NCBI GenBank assembly: GCA_004335635.1
Contig: QAXH01006651.1
Coordinates: 8,934-31,139, forward strand
Length of the DNA: 22,206 nucleotides
Reading direction: 5' to 3'
DNA from: Chloromonas sp. AAM2
Lineage: Eukaryota; Chlorophyta; Chlorophyceae; Chlamydomonadales; Chlamydomonadaceae
Both the position numbers and the translations under genes were made by a program. Below the pieces are notes generated by a model, which did not search any database, had not been told where the DNA came from, and was given only the letters and a program-made list of their open reading frames with translations. This document shows, one piece after another, positions 16,599 through 22,206 of the stretch (position 1 is its first letter; each line of letters starts with the position of its first letter).

Positions 16599-18288
16599 TG
16601 GCACAAGCCCGCCAGGTAACAGATGTGGGCGATGTTGTTTTTGCTGCATATGCTGACTGGAAGCTGTGGCGGCACCTTTATTGCGTTCAACATGGAAAAC
16701 ACAACCGAGGCTGAGCAGTGGGTGTCGGCAACTTCGAGCGGCAACATCTGCACACCAGAGCACACCAGCTGCACACACCAGGAGGCAACATGAATGACAC
16801 ACCAGGCCAGTGATGGTGAGAGTGGGACTGGGACAGCCAACTGACATGTGTGTTGCTCCATGGCCCGTGGACGCCTGACATGACTGATCATAACTTTGCA
16901 TTCAGGACTGGCCTTTATGATGCCTGTGACTGGATTGCCTGCTCATGGCATTGAGGCTGATCCATGATAATTTTCGTTCAATGCTGTGACCACAATGTTC
17001 CGGTAGCTCTCACCGTGTAACCACTTGCCTTAGATGTGCTAGCATGTAAGCGTTACCAGGTACATGTGACAGCATGGGCAGTTCTTGGTTTTTTTTCCAG
17101 TACCACAACACCTGTGTGTCAAGGTCCCAAGGGCAGGCCCACACGGCCTATCTTGACCACCATATCACGCCTTTAGTCTAATGTCAGCTCTCATATCATG
17201 TAGATCTAGGCCGTGAATGCGCCATCGCCTTACGCTCACGAACAATAGAGTAGGGAAGCATCGGTCAGCAACGCAAACACAACACCTGTGTATCAAGGTA
17301 GCAAGTGCCAGCCCATCCGATCGCTTGAGGGGCGGGATTCCAGCCCGTCCAACCTACAAGTGAAGGGGAGTGTGACACACCGTGATAGTTATGGTGGTGG
17401 TCACCCCTCGAGGTGCTATCCTGACCGCAAACCTCGTTAGACCCAAATGGGGCCCCGGCATCCTGTTATATTTGAACAGGGTGACCCTGCCAACTGTCAG
17501 TGCCTGGACATAGCAGTATTCTGGACATCTAAACCAATGTTGGACATCTAAACACTGTCATGTTTTACGCCATCCAGTGTGGACCAACTGCTACGTCTCA
17601 AAATGACCGCCCCCCTCCCTACATGCAGACGTGCCTAGGATAGCGGTTTGGGTTGCTCCATGCCTTTTGCTCACTGGCCAAGCTACAGGTGATTGTGTGT
17701 GTGTTGCTGCCCAATTCGGCCAAACAATGGCACAGAGAATACAGCGCCAGCAATGTGCTGCATGGACAATTTGGATTGGCTGATCGGAAGTTTGAGCCCG
17801 TCATGTCCTTCAGCTTCCATGGCAGCCAATGGCGTGCACAACGAATACATGTACAACCTTGTGAGCCAATGCAGGGCAATTCCAGCCAGAATGGGCAATA
17901 GAAGGCGTGAAGGCGTGCATGTGAGCAAACTGCTGACGTGGAAAACCGATCGTTTTGCTTGATCATGACTGGTTTACCCACGGCTCCTGGTTTACCCACT
18001 GCTTGAGTGCATTGATTCAGTGTAGAAGGCACAAACTGACAGTAATAGACGCAGGGGCACATTGCCGGCCCAACAAAACTTGCTTCGTTGTGAACCACGG
18101 TCCTCCCAATCTTGACTGCGCCGCTGGCCGGCACATCAATCTACAGATCGTGGCTCTGTTGAGTGTGCAGCTCATCAAGCCCATCGCCGGAGACGGCCCT
18201 CAGCCCAACCATTCCATGCCCAAACACCTGGCAGCCTTGCAGTACACACCGGGCTCGGGTTGGGTAACGCGTGAGGCTTTGCCGTGAG
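16599..18288. other. 1.7-kb non-coding stretch with short dispersed repeats; 5' region of the SNF4-type gene
   Basis: No supported gene. It contains a direct repeat, CACAACACCTGTGT(G/A)TCAAGG at 17104 and 17279, and a 41-bp segment (17512-17552) related to the TIR element's interior at 4060-4100. Frames at 17619-18134 (-) and 17955-18287 (+) overlap and look random. The promoter and 5' UTR of the downstream gene should lie in the last few hundred bases. Confidence 0.5.
17512..17552 (+). repeat. 41-bp copy of a segment of the TIR element
   Basis: GCAGTATTCTGGACATCTAA and its continuation ACCAATGTTG match 4060-4100 at about 35 of 41 positions. It is the only part of that element seen here. Confidence 0.65.
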
Positions 18289-21200
18289 ATGTCCTACTTC
18301 GTGCCCACACGCTTCGTCTGGCGATTCGGAGGCCGACAGGTGACGGAACAACTCGCTTTCACATGGCCTGGCTTTCCTAACCCACCCACGGCAAACATGC
18401 GTTGCCTTAATGGCTCTGCTTCAACAGGTTGTCATGGCTGAGCCATGCCAGAGCAAGCAAAGGTGTTCACTTCGCAGGTGCATCTATGCGGTTCCTTTAC
18501 CAGATGGGTCGAGACGGTGCCGATGGCCCCTGTGGAGGGTAACCTGTCAGTGTTTGCCGTCGTCGTTCATCTACCACCTGGGTGCGTGACCTTCAGAGTG
18601 CTCACATCGCGTTTGTCGCCGATACAGGTCAGCATAAGCCCTTGTCGCACTGTCGCAGGTATCATCAATACAAGTTCATCGTAGATGGCAAGTGGCGTCA
18701 TGACGAGACTGCCCCGTTTATGCCGGATCCTCTAGGCAATGTAAACAACTGGCTGTTCGTGAGGCGAATTGACCCCACGTCCAGGTAAGCGATAGGGCAT
18801 GCGCCTTCTTGTCAAGCTCACAGGCGGTGCATCCCATCACAGTGAAGAGGGCATGACTTTGCAACTCTGCTGCGCTAAGCGTTCTCTGCCTGCGTCAGGA
18901 GTGAGCGCCCTCCATGACGAATGAACAGCACCTGCATGATAGCTCAACCGCATCTGTCCCATGCCCGCAGTTCCGCACCTTTTGATCAACAGCATTTGCT
19001 CGCCCAGCAGCAGCAGCAACAGCAGGCGCAGCAGGTTGCAGCAGCAGCAGCGGCACAGCAGCAGCTGATTGCACAGGCACAGCTTCACCCCACACATCCT
19101 GGTCTCCACCCAACAGGTGGCCAAGCCAGCACTAGCAGCAGCGCAGCAGCGCTCACTAACCTAGCGCCACCTGCCCCAGACGTGGACATGGCAAATGCGG
19201 AAGCAGTGGTTGCTCCGATCGTGATACACAACCCGAAGGAGCCTGTGAGTTGACAATGTGCATGCAGGCACGTTCAGATCCCATAAAGCAGTGCACAATG
19301 GATATAATTGGGGTCTGGGGTCTGTCAACGAAGCCAGTGTAGTAAATGAGATGTATTGCCAGCATGACCAAAGGCCTTAGTTGCTGCACGACACACAGCC
19401 AGCAGGCCTGATGAACTCAGGCCCATATCAGCCGTATGATGCATTTGCTTATGGCCTGATGTGGCACAAGCTAATGCGGACATGGCCTGCTACGTGCTGT
19501 TCAAAGCCAGTGTGCGGCTAGCATTAGCTGCCGGACATGTCAAGCCCCTGGCACACAGGCTGCACATGACACTAGACTCAGCCGGCTAGGCGCTGTTCGT
19601 TATCCATTCGCGGCCAGCACAAGTTATCGGAAGTGTTACGCTGCACATCATACCTGCACACCACAGTGTCTGCGGCACGCACCAGGCACGCTATGCAGGC
19701 AGGCCGTGCTCTCGCCTTGCATGGTGCAGGAGTACACACGTAAGAAAATAGCTGATTTCCTCCACAATCACACGGCCTACGAGCTCATACCTGAGAGCGG
19801 CAAGGTGGTGGTGCTTGACATGGACTTGCCGGTCAGGCAGGCCTTCCATGCATTGCATGAACAGGTGCGGGATGCATGGAGGCGAGACCATGGCAAAGCA
19901 GCTGGCATGGGTTCACTGCTGGCACCATGGCAGACAGCAGCTGGCGTGGGTTTGACGGGACTGGTGGGCAACAGGGGCGGCACTCAGGCAATGCAGCTGA
20001 TAGGCACATCGGCACAACAGCAGGACCGGATGCAGCCGCATCATGACCGTTTGGTGGCGGGCCGACCCAGACAGAGAACCTCTGTGGTTGCAGCAACTGG
20101 TATCAAAGGCAGGACATGGAGCTCTAGGCGTAGGCAAGGTGGTCACAATCACATGCGTGCATGCACACATGGGTGCATGCTGTTTCCATGCAGGGCATAG
20201 CATCCGCCCCCTTGTGGGACAGCGAGGGTTGCACTATCACGGGAGTGATCAGCGCCTCGGACTTCATCAACATACTCAAACGCCTCAGGCACTCAGTCAC
20301 AGCCAGCGGGAACCCCATGAGTGAAGCGGAAATGGACGCGCACACAATAAGGTGGGGATGGACTGATGGAAGTGGGATGGAACAGTGAGGCGGGGGCAGG
20401 GCAAGATGGCATGGGGCAAGGCGGGCTAAGACAGGGCACAGGGACACGCCACAGGATGCAAGGCAAAATTCAAGGCAAGCACGACATTCTCAGCACGGTT
20501 CGCCTGAGTGACAGGAATGTGTCATGTCAGGCACATGAGAGGGGATGACGGTCTAGGGGGGGAATCAAGTTGCCTTTGAACTCGTGTATATGGCCGTTGC
20601 CATTGGTTGTCCGGACACTGATGCAATCAGTATCATTCCTATCAGTACATGTGTATGCTGATTGTACGGCTGTGTTTTCTTGGTATGTTTTCAGGGGTCT
20701 CCGAGAGCAGGTTGTGATGGAGGGGCGCGAGCCCAAGGGGCTGGTCTACGTGCGGCCCGACGACGACCTGTTGCGGGTGGTGCGCACGCTGAGCGCCAAC
20801 AAGTGCAGTCTAGCGCCCATACTCACGTCAGACCCAGCGGGCAGCGAGGTGGGAGGCAGGAGGGAGTCAGGGGAGCGAGAGGAAGCGTTGGAGGGAGGGG
20901 AGGAGAGGAGGAGGGGGGACAGAGCACAAGGGGGAAGCAAAGGAGGAGAAGCAAAATGGGGGGCGGCAGGGAATGGAGGGCGACAGGACGAGAGGGTAGA
21001 GGAGGTGACAGAGTGGGGAGGCAGGCACACATGCTGTTCATGATCATTAGCATCATGCTTAGTAGGGCATTTGCAGTTGCTTCATCACCCATCTGTTTTA
21101 CCTGGGTGCTTCTTCACTCACGCCAGCACTGTGTGCTCCTTTGACTTGTTGTTTTGCTTCCGCTTTCTTCCTCGCAGACCCCTGACGTGCTCCACTTGGC

Positions 21201-21717
21201 CACCCTGAGCGCGGTGCTGGCCTGTTTGATGCGACACTTTCGCGCCTCCCTGGCCTCCCTGCCCCTCTTAGCTCAGCCGCTCTCCTCCCTGCCGCTCGGC
21301 ACATGGGCTCCTGATGCCTCCGCTGCGCTGCATGGGGATGTGCTGCCGGATGCCAAGGATGCCAGGCGGCAGTGGCGGCGCATCACACCGCTGCATACAG
21401 TCACGGGAGCTACACCGCTAACGCAGGTGCGAAGTTGTTACTGGTGCGAATTGATTTGGCCGGCTTGGAGCAGCAACAGCAGCCGCTACTGCTGGCATGC
21501 GACCAATGTAAGAAAGCAGTTGTACAACAGCCACAAAGATGTCAAACGTAACGTACACATGTCCTTGCAGGCGCTGAGTTTGTTGCTCGAGGCGGGTGTG
21601 AGCGCTCTGCCCGTGGTGGACGACAAGCGCTGCCTGCTGGACGTGTACGCGCGGGGGGACATCACTGCGCTGGCGAGGGGCAACGCGTACAACAGACTGC
21701 AGTGGGAAGACGTCACG
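18289..21717 (+). CDS. SNF4: SNF4-type AMPK/SnRK1 beta-gamma subunit (CBM48 + CBS domains), 3' end beyond window
   Basis: Nine in-phase exons: 18289-18339, 18478-18581, 18659-18784, 18971-19244, 19730-19864, 20194-20351, 20695-20848, 21178-21426 and 21571-21717. They give 466 residues. The order is that of plant KIN-beta-gamma. Residues 1-93 are the N-terminal [11 protein letters not shown] and a CBM48 glycogen/starch-binding domain ([28 protein letters not shown]). Residues 94-185 are a Gln/Ala-rich linker, and from 186 come CBS repeats ([51 protein letters not shown], then DITALARG). Asp residues in SASDF and ARGDI match nucleotide-ribose contacts of gamma subunits. The fourth CBS region must lie past 22206. 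The protein regulates the SnRK1/AMPK kinase complex in the cytosol or nucleus, linking energy and carbohydrate state to kinase activity. The start is the ATG directly before [10 protein letters not shown]. Confidence 0.93.
19003..19072 (+). repeat. CAG/GCA repeat coding the poly-Gln/poly-Ala linker
   Basis: Runs of CAG and GCA in exon 4 of the SNF4-type gene encode seven Gln, a short Ala-Gln break, six Ala and three Gln. It lies between the CBM48 and the first CBS repeat, where land-plant homologues have a non-conserved linker. Confidence 0.9.
20855..21020 (+). repeat. Polypurine tract in SNF4-type intron 7
   Basis: Roughly 165 bases of the sense strand are almost entirely A and G (GGAGGGAGGGGAGGAGAGGA-like). 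It begins just after the GTGGGAGG donor at 20849 and leaves about 150 bases before the acceptor at 21176. It is not coding in any supported frame. Confidence 0.85.
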
Positions 21718-22206
21718 GTGGGTGGCGAGCTGTCTCCTGGTGTGGTTCATTGTGCCTGGTGAATCTACGGCCGCACGGCACCAACCAGTCTATCTGTGCT
21801 GGAGCATGTTAGCTTAGTCTGCAAGCTCCTTCTGATTGCCATCGTCACAAACAGGAGACGAGCCAACGTGTGTTTGTCCAGTGGAGGTATCACACTGCAT
21901 GTATGATCTGGATGCTGGGCTACTGCTGGATTGCAAGTCATGGTGGGCCAGAGACGCTGTACATCGCATTGCATTCGGTTTGGTCACCTCCAGTTTCTGA
22001 ACGTAGCTGGCCTGGCTGTCACTTACTGCAGTTGTAAAGCTTGAACAGTTGTACAGCTTGTACAGTTGAACAGTTGTGCAGTTGAAGCTTGAGAGGGAGA
22101 GTTGAACAGTTGTGCAGTTGTACAGCTTGTACACCTTGTTCATGACCAGGACGCATTGAACATTGATGCTGGGCCATTGACGTCAGCCGCCTTGAGCCTG
22201 ATTACA
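21718..22206 (+). other. Start of SNF4-type intron 9, no further exon found
   Basis: After the GTGGGT donor no acceptor leads into a sequence resembling the final CBS region (the expected Leu/Ser-Asp-(Ile/Val)-Phe-type motif). The stretch is read as intron running off the window, with a minisatellite at 22030-22136. Confidence 0.6.
22030..22136. repeat. Imperfect minisatellite (GTTGTACAGCTTGTACA units)
   Basis: Interleaved units TTGAACAGTTGT(A/G)CAG and TTGTACAGCTTGTACA repeat over about 107 bases. The units are partly palindromic (TTGTACA, AAGCTT), so the tract can fold. Confidence 0.85.

Noticed and set aside
17619..18287. Minus-strand 171-codon frame and plus-strand 110-codon frame upstream of the SNF4-type gene
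   Set aside because: Cys/Ser-rich random composition, mutual overlap, no motifs, and the plus frame stops just before the SNF4-type start, so it is not an in-frame extension.
18921..19253. Poly-Gln frame as an independent small gene
   Set aside because: It is exon 4 of the SNF4-type gene; the acceptor at 18970 and donor at 19245 fit the phases of neighbouring exons.

Overview
The window is nuclear DNA from a plant-lineage eukaryote, most likely a chlamydomonadalean green alga. The evidence is many short GT-AG introns with GTGAG, GTGGG or GTAAG donors and CAG acceptors, TGTAA poly(A)-type signals, exons rich in G/C at third codon positions, many GCATGCATG, CA/TG and minisatellite tracts, and two plant-lineage families: SNF4-type AMPK beta-gamma and the PDF motif of organellar single-strand-DNA-binding (OSB) proteins. 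A Haematococcus-like alga would fit, but this is recollection of style and not a database match. Intronless reading frames are misleading here, so exons were rebuilt by matching splice sites, codon phase and family motifs.

Layout. (1) 1-128 is a 16-bp tandem repeat; 320-2042 (+) holds the last four recognisable exons of a leucine-rich-repeat gene whose 5' part lies left of the window. (2) 2043-5025 has no intact gene: decayed minus-strand reading frames (about 2786-3291) and a 775-bp transposon-like element with terminal inverted repeats (3666-4440). (3) 12108-5026 (-) is a 12-exon gene for a predicted 479-residue protein: a basic, presequence-like N terminus, a Gln/Tyr/Pro-rich region, then four tandem PDF modules. 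Each module is encoded by one long and one short exon, and micro-exons link modules 1 to 2 and 3 to 4. All exon phases agree and the total is a multiple of three. No OB-fold was found. Its large tenth intron holds another decayed minus-strand coding remnant. (4) 12552-15927 is a roughly 0.7-kb inverted repeat around a 1.96-kb spacer that contains a relative of one end of the transposon-like element. (5) 16254-16598 (+) is an intronless 114-residue ORF of unknown family. (6) 16599-18288 is repeat-bearing and otherwise empty. (7) 18289-21717 (+) holds nine exons of an SNF4/KIN-beta-gamma subunit (CBM48 followed by CBS domains); the last CBS region lies beyond the right edge.

The three main genes show no operon-like relation. 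The SNF4-type protein is expected to regulate the SnRK1 energy-sensing kinase. The PDF protein is expected to act in an organelle, probably on DNA, by family analogy only. The most unusual object is the PDF gene, whose exon structure suggests duplication of a two-module block.
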